From: a virus
Direction: 5' to 3' (one strand)
IMG/VR virus record: IMGVR_UViG_3300044701_000633
Span: 1 to 27,524 of that record
DNA: 27,524 nt
Positions 1-6,546 of this stretch are shown in pieces (position 1 is the first letter of the stretch; each line of letters begins with the position of its first letter). A program made the position numbers and the translations under genes. The notes under the pieces are model-generated. The model saw only the letters and a list, made by a program, of their open reading frames with translations. It was not told where the DNA came from and did not search any database.

Positions 1-41
1 ATGAATCGTGCGTTCAACGTTTTGATTTACACCCCCCCTAC

Positions 42-254
42 CTATAAATAATTGAACAACTCGCCATCAATCGGACGCATTTGTTCAAACGCCGTGGTTC
101 GGTATTCCGTCCCCAACGCGGCCGCACATTCGTCGTCATACGTTCGGGCAACGAGGTAATGCGAACCGGTATCGTCCATACCAACGAACACGCGCGTGTG
201 CCATTCGCCACCGCCGTTTCGTACTTCGATTATTTCGAGGAATTGTGGTTGCAT
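42..254 (-). CDS. hypothetical protein, 70 aa
   Basis: Not recognised. From the ATG at 254 the protein has 70 residues. It begins MQPQFLEIIEV and continues with a beta-rich pattern (EWHTRVFVG, SHYLVARTY) and an acidic C-terminal half ending GELFNYL. That pattern suggests a small folded protein with no membrane segment and no metal ligands. An in-frame GTG at 284 would add ten residues and lie closer to the upstream stop at 295. I prefer the ATG because nearly all neighbours use ATG. It is the last gene of the leftward run of small genes, and only 41 bases remain to the window edge. Function unknown. Confidence 0.6.
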   Translation of the reverse strand: MQPQFLEIIEVRNGGGEWHTRVFVGMDDTGSHYLVARTYDDECAAALGTEYRTTAFEQMRPIDGELFNYL

Positions 255-294
255 TTTACACTTTGATGCGTTATCGTTTGACACTTTGTGTGAT

Positions 295-546
295 TCATTT
301 GACGTGTGAGCAACTCATTTTGTGGTACCCGAACCCGCCGCATTCGTCGCAGTTCATTGCGCCGACGACGTCGTTCAGTTGGTTGAATATGGATTGCGCG
401 GTTTCGCCCCAATACATTTCGCATTTGCCGTCAACGATCGGCGGCGAAAGGAACGTCGATTGATAATCCGACGACGGCGACGTGTATCGGTAGCACGTTC
501 CACGCATATGGCATCCGTCGCCCGTGCATTTGGTGATGTCGGTCAT
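295..546 (-). CDS. small cysteine-rich protein, probable zinc binder
   Basis: 83 aa. Cysteines occur in two groups: an N-terminal set (C7, C12, C18, then C42) around the pattern CHMRGTCYRYT and KCEMYW, and a C-terminal CDEC pair followed by a further Cys (residues about 66-79). The layout suggests one or two structural zinc sites. Short Cys-rich proteins with a 'C-x5-C-Y-R-Y ... C-x-x-Y-W' pattern are familiar from Bacteroidetes phages, but I know of no function. The start at 546 overlaps a preceding in-frame stop as ATGA, so it may be translated by re-initiation. It lies in the same leftward run as the HNH gene. Confidence 0.7.
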   Translation of the reverse strand: MTDITKCTGDGCHMRGTCYRYTSPSSDYQSTFLSPPIVDGKCEMYWGETAQSIFNQLNDVVGAMNCDECGGFGYHKMSCSHVK

Positions 547-603
547 TTGGTGTTTTTATTCATCGTTATAATTCCAAACCGCGGTTGGTGATGTGTTGCC
601 GCA

Positions 604-771
604 TCATTCCGCGCGTTCGTGTTTGATGTACTCCAGCGACGCTGGCAGTTCATCAATGAATCGTTGAACGTGTCGCGTACGGCGTTCGAACTGCAACCGC
701 ATAACGTGAACGCGGCCGGTTTCGCGGTGCCGTATGTGAAACGCGTACCATTCATTTCGTATGCGCCTCAC
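604..771 (-). CDS. small basic hypothetical protein (frame and start uncertain)
   Basis: This frame encodes a charged amphipathic stretch (NEWYAFHIRHRETGRVHV, then RLQFERRTRHVQRFIDELP) and ends in ERAE. It looks more protein-like than the competing frame. The only upstream start is a GTG at 771, giving 55 aa and a 20-nt overlap with the end of the HNH gene. An internal ATG would leave about 32 aa. A competing frame, 543-755 (70 aa), has ATGA overlaps at both ends but a shadow-like composition (rich in N, T, S, C and R). A third possibility is that this frame is reached from the HNH gene by a +1 shift at its terminal AAA-TGA. Presence of some product here is likely; the exact gene is not settled. 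Confidence 0.4.
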   Translation of the reverse strand: MRRIRNEWYAFHIRHRETGRVHVMRLQFERRTRHVQRFIDELPASLEYIKHERAE

Positions 772-1045
772 GCCCCGATTTAGAGTTGTGGCACGGGTGA
801 CACATTGTTTGCAGATTGTCCCACGCCAACGCGAGGTCGGGGTTGTCATTAACGCGAACGATGTGGTCGACGACGGCACCGGTGCGACCGCACACGATAC
901 ACACGGGATTGGTTCGGATAAACATACCACGCAGTTTGCGCCACGCGGCCGACTGGTAAAACGTTGAATTGGCGTTTCGGCGTCCTTTGTCGAACCCCGA
1001 TCCCGTCAACCACGGACGTTGTTTGCGTTCGGGCATATTAGGCAT
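752..1045 (-). CDS. HNH endonuclease
   Basis: 97 aa from the ATG at 1045; an alternative ATG at 1036 gives 94. It is a compact free-standing HNH nuclease. A basic N-terminus (MPNMPERKQRPW) leads to the W-R-K-L-R helix. Next come a first zinc pair CIVCG, the catalytic VVDHI motif, a conserved N in AWDNLQ, and the second pair CHPCHN followed by K. These are the features of the HNH_1 / phage HNH family, which cuts DNA with a single metal at the HNH active site. In HK97-like phages such genes commonly sit beside the terminase and assist DNA packaging. Here it lies at the far left, which would be next to the terminase if the genome is circular. Start overlaps the upstream gene end by 8 nt. Confidence 0.88.
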   Translation of the reverse strand: MPNMPERKQRPWLTGSGFDKGRRNANSTFYQSAAWRKLRGMFIRTNPVCIVCGRTGAVVDHIVRVNDNPDLALAWDNLQTMCHPCHNSKSGREAHTK

Positions 1046-1316
1046 AATGCTCACCATTGTTTCCGTTCGTCCCGATGATGTCCATTCGGCGGTTGAGTTC
1101 GTCTTCGACCGCGGCCCAATCAAACGCGCGGTCGATTGTGACCACCGACGACAATGCTTTGGTGCGGTCGTCGACCCGTCGCGGCGTGGCCGCCGCTTGG
1201 TCGTCGTCCGCCAAACGTTGCAACGCACGTTCAACGGCTGGTTTGTTTGCGCGGTGAACCGAACCAATGTGTTCCAACCATTCGGTGAAACCGCGGCGGG
1301 GTGTTTCTTTATTCAT
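1038..1316 (-). CDS. hypothetical protein, 92 aa
   Basis: Not recognised. A charged, probably helical protein. It begins MNKETPRRGFTEWLEHIG, has a basic middle (RVDDRTKALSS) and ends with an acidic helix (AVEDELNRRMD). No cysteines, membrane segment or known motif. Start at 1316 overlaps the end of the upstream Cys-containing gene by 8 nt, and its own end overlaps the HNH start by 8 nt, so it is part of a tightly coupled run. Codon choice and the tight overlaps on both sides support a real gene. Function unknown. Confidence 0.65.
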   Translation of the reverse strand: MNKETPRRGFTEWLEHIGSVHRANKPAVERALQRLADDDQAAATPRRVDDRTKALSSVVTIDRAFDWAAVEDELNRRMDIIGTNGNNGEHYA

Positions 1317-1548
1317 GATCTTGACACGTTTCGTTGTTGGTTCGGGTGTTTTTGCAGTTGCACACGACGCACCGCGGTTCGGGCGTGAACGTGTCCAGTT
1401 GTTGTTGTAGTGCGCGAACCAAAGTAAATTTGAATTGCATTTTCGCGCGGATTACCAAACGCGCGGCGGCGCGGTAGTTGTCGCCCACAAGGTAGCGACG
1501 ATGCAAACGCACGATGGCGTTTTCGAATGGCGTGAGCAGTTGGTTCAT
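1309..1548 (-). CDS. hypothetical protein with C-terminal Cys cluster
   Basis: 79 aa. The first 55 residues form basic helices (NAIVRLHRRYLVG, AAARLVIRAKMQ, LVRALQQQLD). The C-terminus has CVVCNC and a further Cys-x-x-His pair (CQDH), a possible zinc knuckle. The start at 1548 overlaps the previous stop as ATGA, which implies coupled translation. The combination of a basic helical body and a Cys/His tail suggests nucleic-acid binding, but that is inference only. I recognise no family. Confidence 0.62.
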   Translation of the reverse strand: MNQLLTPFENAIVRLHRRYLVGDNYRAAARLVIRAKMQFKFTLVRALQQQLDTFTPEPRCVVCNCKNTRTNNETCQDHE

Positions 1549-1700
1549 CGAATCAATTCTTTAATGGTTGGAATGTCAATGGTTCCGTATTTGGCGTGGA
1601 ACTTTAGCAAAACCTTTTCCGCATCGTAAAACGCCGCGGTTGATTTGGGGTAGGTGTACGACGACCACGCCTCGGTCAGTTGTTGGATTTCCGTTTTCAT
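1545..1700 (-). CDS. small hypothetical protein, 51 aa
   Basis: ATG at 1700. The product begins MKTEIQQLTEAW, has an aromatic middle (SSYTYPKSTAAFYDAEKV) and ends TIKELIR. The stop overlaps the next start as ATGA. The leader just before the ATG contains AAGGAA, one of the few purine-rich stretches near a start in the window. It lies immediately downstream of the hairpin at 1718-1735, so it is read only by transcripts that pass that hairpin. Function unknown. Confidence 0.55.
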   Translation of the reverse strand: MKTEIQQLTEAWSSYTYPKSTAAFYDAEKVLLKFHAKYGTIDIPTIKELIR

Positions 1701-1717
1701 TTCCTTGAATGATTAAA

Positions 1718-1735
1718 GGCCGCCCGAAGGCGGCC
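1718..1735 (-). terminator. GC-rich hairpin, probable weak or attenuating terminator
   Basis: Perfect 7-bp stem GGCCGCC/GGCGGCC with a 4-nt loop (TTCG on the transcript strand, a very stable tetraloop). It is followed leftward by only TTTAAT. It sits right after the 55-aa gene and before the long run of small genes. The short U-tract suggests partial termination rather than a full stop. Confidence 0.6.
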
Positions 1736-1743
1736 CGTTTGGT

Positions 1744-1911
1744 TTAGAATTCGAATCCGTGAACCTTTGCCATTCCGAGAATCATTCCGACGAAATGTCC
1801 TTTGTTTGCATTCCAATCGGCGGCGGTGATTCCGCATTCTTTCGCAAAGTTGGCGCAAGCGGCGATGAACTCTTTGTTTTCGGCGATGGTGTTGATTTGT
1901 GCGTTGTTCAT
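1744..1911 (-). CDS. small acidic-to-neutral hypothetical protein, 55 aa
   Basis: ATG at 1911 and TAA at 1744-1746. The product begins MNNAQINTIAENKEFIAA and continues through two cysteines (ACANFAKECG) to ADWNANKGHFVGMILG and KVHGFEF. It looks like a small helical protein. It is the first gene after the promoter at 1943-1972 and is followed at once by a hairpin at 1718-1735. It should therefore be the most strongly transcribed gene of the left-hand unit. Small single-gene units directly behind a strong phage promoter are often early host-takeover proteins, but nothing in the sequence proves this. No family recognised. Confidence 0.62.
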   Translation of the reverse strand: MNNAQINTIAENKEFIAACANFAKECGITAADWNANKGHFVGMILGMAKVHGFEF

Positions 1912-1942
1912 GACGTTTTGTTTTTGTTTTTGTTTCTTGAGT

Positions 1943-1972
1943 CAAATGTACAACAAAATGTTGAATACACAA
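1943..1972 (-). promoter_or_regulatory. Bacteroidetes-type promoter for the left small-gene unit
   Basis: On the minus strand, TTG (1972-1970), a 19-nt spacer and TACATTTG (1950-1943) match the Bacteroidetes -33/-7 consensus (TTG, TAnnTTTG) exactly. The predicted start of transcription is about 1936, some 25 nt before the ATG at 1911, with a T-rich/A-poor leader and no Shine-Dalgarno. The rest of the 118-bp gap (1912-2029) shows nothing else. Confidence 0.75.
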
Positions 1973-2029
1973 GTACAAATGCCAAAATGATTCAAAATCG
2001 TTACACGTTGCATGAAATTTGAGAAAAAT

Positions 2030-2338
2030 TCAACCAATCTTCGCCGGCTTTCGCCCCAAATACGGCGCCATCCGATGAATTCGGCATTCCCGAACCTTGG
2101 TCAACGTATTGTTCACCTCGTCAATTTCCAGCGCATTGTAAACCATTGCCGACCGATTCGCCGCTTTGATGTGCGGAATCTTCGACGGGTCTTTGATCGG
2201 TACGCATTGCCCGACGTCCATCGTCATGACGCGTTCAATGATTTGGGCAATCAACTTGTCGTCCTCGGTCGTGTCAACCAACAACCAACCCAAACCAGCG
2301 CGTTCGATTTCTTCGCGTGTAAGGCCGTTCAAAATCAT
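2030..2338 (-). CDS. hypothetical protein, 102 aa
   Basis: Not recognised. The N-terminal half is acidic and helical (REEIERAGLGWLLVDTTEDDKLIAQIIERV). The C-terminal half has KDPSKIPHIKAANRSAMVYNALE and a basic tail (KVRECRIHRM ... GRKPAKIG). It may be a two-part regulatory or DNA-binding protein, since the tail is strongly basic. The start at 2338 overlaps the upstream nuclease-like gene as ATGA. It is the last gene of the replication unit. No terminator is visible before the promoter at 1943-1972. Confidence 0.7.
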   Translation of the reverse strand: MILNGLTREEIERAGLGWLLVDTTEDDKLIAQIIERVMTMDVGQCVPIKDPSKIPHIKAANRSAMVYNALEIDEVNNTLTKVRECRIHRMAPYLGRKPAKIG

Positions 2339-2781
2339 TTCAGCACTCGCATATGTTTCAACGGAATAAACGCGTTGTATCGTTCGACAATGCCCCCGTT
2401 GACGTTCTTTCGCGTTGTGGTACGGGCGACGTCGTAGTCAATCAACAATGACCCGTCGGCGTCGGCTACTTTGAACGAAACGATGTTTTCCGAACCAATG
2501 AGGTAGACGATTAAAACAAACGGAATGCCCAGCACGCGGGCGGCATCGCATCCGTCTTCTAATTTTTGATGCGTGACCAAATACGTTCCCATCGTGGTCA
2601 ATTCGTCCAACGTCATTTCCCGCGATTTGAATTCGTACACGGCCAACATATCGCCGTCATGGTTCAGTACCAAACCATCAACGCGGGCGTATCGTGGCGT
2701 TTTAATGGTTCGCCACCCGTGCAAATCCGACAACAATATCATTGCGTCGATTTCGTGTTGTAATGATTCTTCGAATGTCAT
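2335..2781 (-). CDS. PD-(D/E)XK superfamily nuclease-like protein
   Basis: 148 aa from the ATG at 2781; a TTG at 2787 would add two residues. Residues 33-52 show the PD-(D/E)XK core: R-V-D35-G, a beta hairpin, then V-Y-E50-F-K52. A downstream HQK (71-73) could be the supporting helix. The fold is typical of restriction-like and repair nucleases, which use one or two metal ions to cut DNA. The family member is not identifiable by eye. It follows the primase-helicase gene with a few bases between stop and start and overlaps the next gene as ATGA. It may resolve or trim replication intermediates. One of four PD-(D/E)XK-like genes in this unit. Confidence 0.72.
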   Translation of the reverse strand: MTFEESLQHEIDAMILLSDLHGWRTIKTPRYARVDGLVLNHDGDMLAVYEFKSREMTLDELTTMGTYLVTHQKLEDGCDAARVLGIPFVLIVYLIGSENIVSFKVADADGSLLIDYDVARTTTRKNVNGGIVERYNAFIPLKHMRVLK

Positions 2782-2783
2782 AT

Positions 2784-4760
2784 TCAAAATGGTGTGTCAA
2801 GTTCGTCGTTGTGGTCGTTGTACGCGGCGCGTTGTGGTCGCCCGCTGGTCATTGTCACGATACCTTGGTCGAGCATAAGGTTGAACGCCTTTTGCGCCTC
2901 CTTTTGCTTGGCCGATTCCGTGTCGCGAATGAACGGCACGATTTCCGTTTTCATTTTCCCATCAATCTTTTTCGCGATGCGTTGCAAATCGTCGGGCGTC
3001 CATACGCGGTCAAGTTCGTAAAAATCCGATTCAACGTGTTCGGTCAACGAAATGGTGTCATCCATACCAACGCGCATCGTTAATGCGGGAAATTCAATGT
3101 TTCGGGTGTATTCGGGCGTAATGTTCGAACACGACGCATCCGTTTCGTTTTTCGCGACACCGATGACCGATTCCGCCTTTTGAACCAAATACGCACCCAA
3201 ATGCCCTTTGGCGTTCCGGTCGTTTTTGTTTTCGTGCAAAACCGCAACCAATGTGCAATTGTAATCCGACGTCCATTTCAACAACCGCGATGCGATTTCG
3301 GTCGCCTCTTCTTCGTCGTTGACGCCCTTCGACGCGAGGTCAACGATGCCGTCGACGATGACCAAACCAACGTTGGGAATGCGGGACAATGCGAATTCCA
3401 CGAACGCGAAACGTTCGGCGTTGCGATCCAGCCCGCGGAATTTGAAATACTTCAAACGTTCGTGGTTCACGTTCGGATTTAAACCCGCCATTGTGAGAAT
3501 GCGTTTCTTTGCCCGTGCGGCGTGCCAATCACCTTGTTCGGTGTCGATGTACACCACCATTTTGTCGCCGATGTACCCGCGCAATGCGTCGGCAACGACA
3601 CCGCCCGACAATGCGGCCGCGGCGATTGCGGAAACCAAATACGATTTGCGCGACTTCGCTTTTCCTTGAATCAAAATAAAGTTGCCCAACGAACCCAACA
3701 CGAACGATTCCAAACCCGTGAACACGTCAACGGCTACGGGCGGGCGTTCAACTGGTATGGTTGAATCGACCTCCATCGCCATCAATGCCGCCAGCATTTC
3801 GTCTTCGGTCGGTTGGTCGGCCACCTCAAACGAATCGTTGTCGACCAATTTGTACGATGCCCCGAAACCGCGTTCGTTCAACTGGCGGTATGCCTCTTTA
3901 AAATCCCCGCGGCATTCCAGCACCACGAAGCATTGAAATGCGTCGTATGGTTTTTCCGCTTCAAAATCCGTTGACGTCGTCCACGGCCAAAACAAACCGG
4001 TGTCGTTGAATATAACGCCCGACGTTTTGGCGTCCGTATCACCGGGGCGTTTCAAATATGTGTATTTTGCATTTTGCCCGACGACGCGCCATCCGTTCGC
4101 TTCGAGGATTTCCAACGCCGTATGTGTTTCGCGGAATTCGCCCCACGGCGTCGTTGATGTTTGTTCGTTGCGAATGTGTTGTTCATGCGCCACGGCGACA
4201 ATCGCGGGTGCCGTTGACGTCAAACGGGCGCAACGGAATAAGATTTCACGCTCGGCGGTTGTGATTCGCTGAACCAATGTGATTTTGGATTGCATCGAAT
4301 ATCCCGGCGAAGGGAACACCACAATTTGACCGCCGACGCCGCGTGTTTCAAACGTCGTTTCGCCGTTGAGGTTGCGGGCAAGTTTTTGATTCCCTTCAAC
4401 GGAATCACATTTGTAGATCCAATGCTGGCCACCCGACCGCGTGTTTTGGATTGTCATTTTCGCACGCAACCCCGGTGCCTCGGCATCAACGGCCGCGATG
4501 AATTCGGTCAGTTCGTCGCCGTCAAAGTGCTTGGCGTCGATGTCGAGAACCTCCAAACCATCGTACCCACATACGATGCCGATTGAATCCGTGTTCGTGA
4601 ATAATTGTTCGGCGTCCCCCCAACTAATTGGTTCGGTTCCGTAGCGTTGCCACGCCTTTAGTGCGGGGCGTTTGTCACCCCGAACCAATGGTATGGGTGA
4701 AAATCCCGCGGCAAGATAGCGGCGGGCGATGTCAACGACGTCGTGTTGTTGTGAGGTCAT
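2784..4760 (-). CDS. bifunctional primase-polymerase / AAA ATPase replicative helicase
   Basis: 658 aa from the ATG at 4760; further in-frame sequence upstream reads as the overlap with the previous gene. The N-terminal domain (1-190) is a PrimPol (prim-pol) domain: GFSPIPL...KRPALKAW, metal-binding LDID (72-75), SGGQHWIYK (109-117), ETRGVGGQIVVFPSPGY (138-154). A linker domain (210-310) is followed by a RecA-like ATPase: Walker A IQGKAKSRKS (364-373), VVYIDTEQ (402-409), Walker B VGLVIVDG (464-471) and the LVAVLHENK strand (504-512). The C-terminus is probably winged helix. It would prime and unwind DNA at the phage origin. Walker A is non-standard (GKAKSRKS rather than GxxGxGKS), as in RepA-type helicases. 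Confidence 0.92.
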   Translation of the reverse strand: MTSQQHDVVDIARRYLAAGFSPIPLVRGDKRPALKAWQRYGTEPISWGDAEQLFTNTDSIGIVCGYDGLEVLDIDAKHFDGDELTEFIAAVDAEAPGLRAKMTIQNTRSGGQHWIYKCDSVEGNQKLARNLNGETTFETRGVGGQIVVFPSPGYSMQSKITLVQRITTAEREILFRCARLTSTAPAIVAVAHEQHIRNEQTSTTPWGEFRETHTALEILEANGWRVVGQNAKYTYLKRPGDTDAKTSGVIFNDTGLFWPWTTSTDFEAEKPYDAFQCFVVLECRGDFKEAYRQLNERGFGASYKLVDNDSFEVADQPTEDEMLAALMAMEVDSTIPVERPPVAVDVFTGLESFVLGSLGNFILIQGKAKSRKSYLVSAIAAAALSGGVVADALRGYIGDKMVVYIDTEQGDWHAARAKKRILTMAGLNPNVNHERLKYFKFRGLDRNAERFAFVEFALSRIPNVGLVIVDGIVDLASKGVNDEEEATEIASRLLKWTSDYNCTLVAVLHENKNDRNAKGHLGAYLVQKAESVIGVAKNETDASCSNITPEYTRNIEFPALTMRVGMDDTISLTEHVESDFYELDRVWTPDDLQRIAKKIDGKMKTEIVPFIRDTESAKQKEAQKAFNLMLDQGIVTMTSGRPQRAAYNDHNDELDTPF

Positions 4761-5142
4761 TCCAGTTGTCCAGTTTGTTTGTTTCGTTTTGCAGTACCCT
4801 AAATGTTTTTTGTCCGTTTGTTTCAGATGGCCGGACAAACCGCCACCGATCAATGTTCCCGTCGTACAACGCCAAAAAATCAACGTCGTCGTCGGTATAT
4901 CGTTTTTTCGTCGCCCAACCTTTGCCGATGTTCCATTTCGATTTTCCGTTCAAATTGGTGAACGTCGATTTGACTTGTATTTTGATCGGTCGCCCGTCCC
5001 AAATCAATATCACGTCGGCGGCGGTTGAATCGCCAATGGGTTTGAATACTTCGAACCCGTAGCGCATCGCGTCGGCGACGAACTGCATTTCAGCCCATTC
5101 GCCGTTTTGTTTATCGCGTCGCCTCGGTGATTCGTCTTGCAT
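4732..5142 (-). CDS. PD-(D/E)XK nuclease family protein (resolvase-like)
   Basis: 136 aa from the ATG at 5142; an upstream in-frame ATG at 5178 lies deeper in the previous gene. The sequence NGEWAEMQF (13-21), GFEVFKPIGDSTAADVIL (29-46) and IKIQVKS (53-59) follows the archaeal-Hjc-like / PDDEXK_5 pattern: Glu in the first helix (E15), Asp D43, then Q56-x-K58. The usual E/D of the (D/E)xK motif is Gln, as in several related families. The likely role is a structure-specific DNA nuclease in recombination or repair. It overlaps the VRR-NUC gene by 32 nt and the primase gene by 29 nt, so the three are coupled. Confidence 0.75.
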   Translation of the reverse strand: MQDESPRRRDKQNGEWAEMQFVADAMRYGFEVFKPIGDSTAADVILIWDGRPIKIQVKSTFTNLNGKSKWNIGKGWATKKRYTDDDVDFLALYDGNIDRWRFVRPSETNGQKTFRVLQNETNKLDNWNDLTTTRRR

Positions 5143-5542
5143 AATCGTCGTACGTTTTTGCGATAAAATACACGCCACCCGCGGCGTTTATTTCACGTTC
5201 AACCTCACGTTGGTATTGTGACTGGCGGTCGGTTCCGATTTTTACCTCGATTCCGATGAACCGCCCATCCAATACACCAATGATATCGGGGACACCGCGT
5301 TTCGTGACGCCGGCACGATATACGTTGCGCGCTTTGTCGTAGGTTGCCCCGTTGTTGATTCGGTATGCCGCACCACCGCGAACGTTGACGATGTCGTATA
5401 TGATCGCATTCGTAAGGCCGTTTGCGTTTTTATCCGTGAACGTCGTCGTCGGTATCGCCGATTCGGGAATATGGGCATATTTCGTCGCGTTGTGTTTCTT
5501 TGCGAACTGGCGCAGTTCCGCTAATGATGTGGGTAAGTGCAT
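5111..5542 (-). CDS. VRR-NUC domain nuclease
   Basis: 143 aa. The middle is a phage VRR-NUC domain: TDKNANGLTNAI (36-47), RGVPDIIG (82-89, D86), DGRFIGIEVKIG (92-103, E99 and K101), DRQSQYQREVE (105-115), and GGVYFIAKTYDD (122-133). This is the PD-(D/E)XK family typified by small phage nucleases and the FAN1 nuclease domain. Phage members are linked to replication and recombination, probably cutting branched DNA. The N-terminal 35 residues (SLAELRQFAKKH ... IPESAIP) match the usual lead-in of such proteins, so I keep the ATG at 5542. That choice creates a 113-nt overlap with the upstream gene. Confidence 0.88.
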   Translation of the reverse strand: MHLPTSLAELRQFAKKHNATKYAHIPESAIPTTTFTDKNANGLTNAIIYDIVNVRGGAAYRINNGATYDKARNVYRAGVTKRGVPDIIGVLDGRFIGIEVKIGTDRQSQYQREVEREINAAGGVYFIAKTYDDYARRITEATR

Positions 5543-5693
5543 AATTCGGCAAGTTCATTTCGCAAAATGCGACCATGACGGCGATGTCGTCCGACAGCGC
5601 GATCAGTTCGTCGGATTCCCAACGTTCGGCCAACGTGCGCGCACGTTCGGCGAACTCCGCAACGCGGTTCAATCGTTGTTCAACGTCAGCCAT
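5430..5693 (-). CDS. small helical hypothetical protein
   Basis: 87 aa from the ATG at 5693. The first 55 residues are convincingly helical and acidic (DVEQRLNRVAEFAERARTL, WESDELIALSDDIAVMV). The rest reads through the start of the VRR-NUC gene for 113 nt and ends DDDVHG. Either the overlap is real, or the true protein is shorter through a sequencing error or alternative stop. It overlaps the upstream exonuclease gene by 25 nt. No family recognised. Its position inside the recombination cassette suggests an accessory factor. Confidence 0.55.
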   Translation of the reverse strand: MADVEQRLNRVAEFAERARTLAERWESDELIALSDDIAVMVAFCEMNLPNYALTHIISGTAPVRKETQRDEICPYSRIGDTDDDVHG

Positions 5694-6403
5694 TGCGGCG
5701 GGGTTAAAACGACGACGTCGTTCGTGTAGTTCGCGGGCATCCCGTCCCATTGTTTGAATCGTTCGGTCAATTGTATTAGTTCAAATATACCAAATTCAAT
5801 CGACGCGGCGTCCATTTGAAATACGCCGACGTTGTACGGCGAATTCGCCTCGACGCCAACAAAGTAGAACGTATCCAAACCAAAGGCGCGGCAGTACAAC
5901 GACGCTTGCAAATGGTATTTGTTGCCGAACACCCATCGTTTGAATGCGGATTCGGAAACGTCTTGCGTGGATTTTAGGTCGGCAACGAACGTCGGTGCGA
6001 CCATATCGGCGAACCCGCGGTATGGGACGCCATCGAAATCAAATTCAAAGGACTGCTCGACGGCGGTCACTTGCGCGAATAAATCGGACGCGGCGGGGTG
6101 CGCCCAAAGTGCGGCCGCCATTCGTTCAATGATTTCGAATTCCGAATCTTTGAGAATTTCACGATCGCCCGCGGCGGATTCAACCTCTTTCCACGCCAGC
6201 GTGCCGCGACGAATGTCGGGTGCGACGAGGTATCGTTTTTCGAATTCGTCGGGTTCCAAAACAAACGTGTGCAACGCCGACCCGCGGGTCATTGCGGCGG
6301 TCGTTTCGCGTTGTTTGTTTTTGTAGGCGAGGAAATGGTTTGGCGATTTCGCAAATTCCTTGACGGACGAAAACGACAACGGCAAAAATGGTTTGGTTTT
6401 CAT
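5669..6403 (-). CDS. RecE/lambda-exonuclease-like PD-(D/E)XK exonuclease
   Basis: 244 aa from the ATG at 6403; in-frame codons upstream belong to the previous gene. Motifs follow the RecE C-terminal/lambda-exo/RecB group: an N-terminal helix (SFSSVKEFAKSPNHFLAY), RGSALHTFVLEP (40-51, G41 and H45), E116 in VEQSF, GFADMV (130-135, D133), ADLKST (141-146, D142 and K144) and the hallmark QASLY (166-170, Q-x-x-x-Y). It should be a 5'-3' dsDNA exonuclease that makes ssDNA tails for annealing. The SSB gene lies in the same unit. No Red-beta/RecT annealase is visible in the window. Confidence 0.87.
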   Translation of the reverse strand: MKTKPFLPLSFSSVKEFAKSPNHFLAYKNKQRETTAAMTRGSALHTFVLEPDEFEKRYLVAPDIRRGTLAWKEVESAAGDREILKDSEFEIIERMAAALWAHPAASDLFAQVTAVEQSFEFDFDGVPYRGFADMVAPTFVADLKSTQDVSESAFKRWVFGNKYHLQASLYCRAFGLDTFYFVGVEANSPYNVGVFQMDAASIEFGIFELIQLTERFKQWDGMPANYTNDVVVLTPPQWLTLNND

Positions 6404-6546
6404 CGTTTCCACCGATTTACCGCAACCAAAATGGTAAGGTATGTGAACGATGTGACGAGGTAGTATGTGTCGGGGTCGGCAAATACTGCAACCGAAGGGG
6501 TAATGAAAAACGCGTCTTCGTTTTTCCAAGTGATTTCAATGGTCAT
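6400..6546 (-). CDS. small hypothetical protein, 48 aa, possible membrane segment
   Basis: ATG at 6546 and TGA at 6400-6402. The start MTIEITWKNEDAFFITPS is followed by a mostly apolar C-terminal half (YYLVTSFTYLTILVAV) and a basic end (NRWKR), so the last 20 residues could span or touch the membrane. Both ends use ATGA overlaps, with the DnaA-like HTH gene upstream and the exonuclease gene downstream. That strongly supports a translated gene despite its size. Function unknown. Confidence 0.62.
   Translation of the reverse strand: MTIEITWKNEDAFFITPSVAVFADPDTYYLVTSFTYLTILVAVNRWKR

Noticed and set aside
33-39. Run of seven C at the left edge
   Set aside because: A single homopolymer outside genes; could be a sequencing or assembly effect and shows no associated structure.
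230-424. Minus-strand 64-codon frame overlapping the Cys-rich gene
   Set aside because: Arg-rich shadow. The Cys-rich frame has ordered metal-ligand spacing and a proper start.
969-1388. Long plus-strand open frame (139 codons) opposite the HNH region
   Set aside because: Low-complexity composition and full overlap with convincing minus-strand genes; high-GC codons on one strand often leave the opposite strand open.
5782-5789. CAAATATA, a minus-strand TATATTTG -7 box inside the exonuclease gene
   Set aside because: No TTG at 19-21 nt spacing, and it lies within coding sequence far from a gene start.
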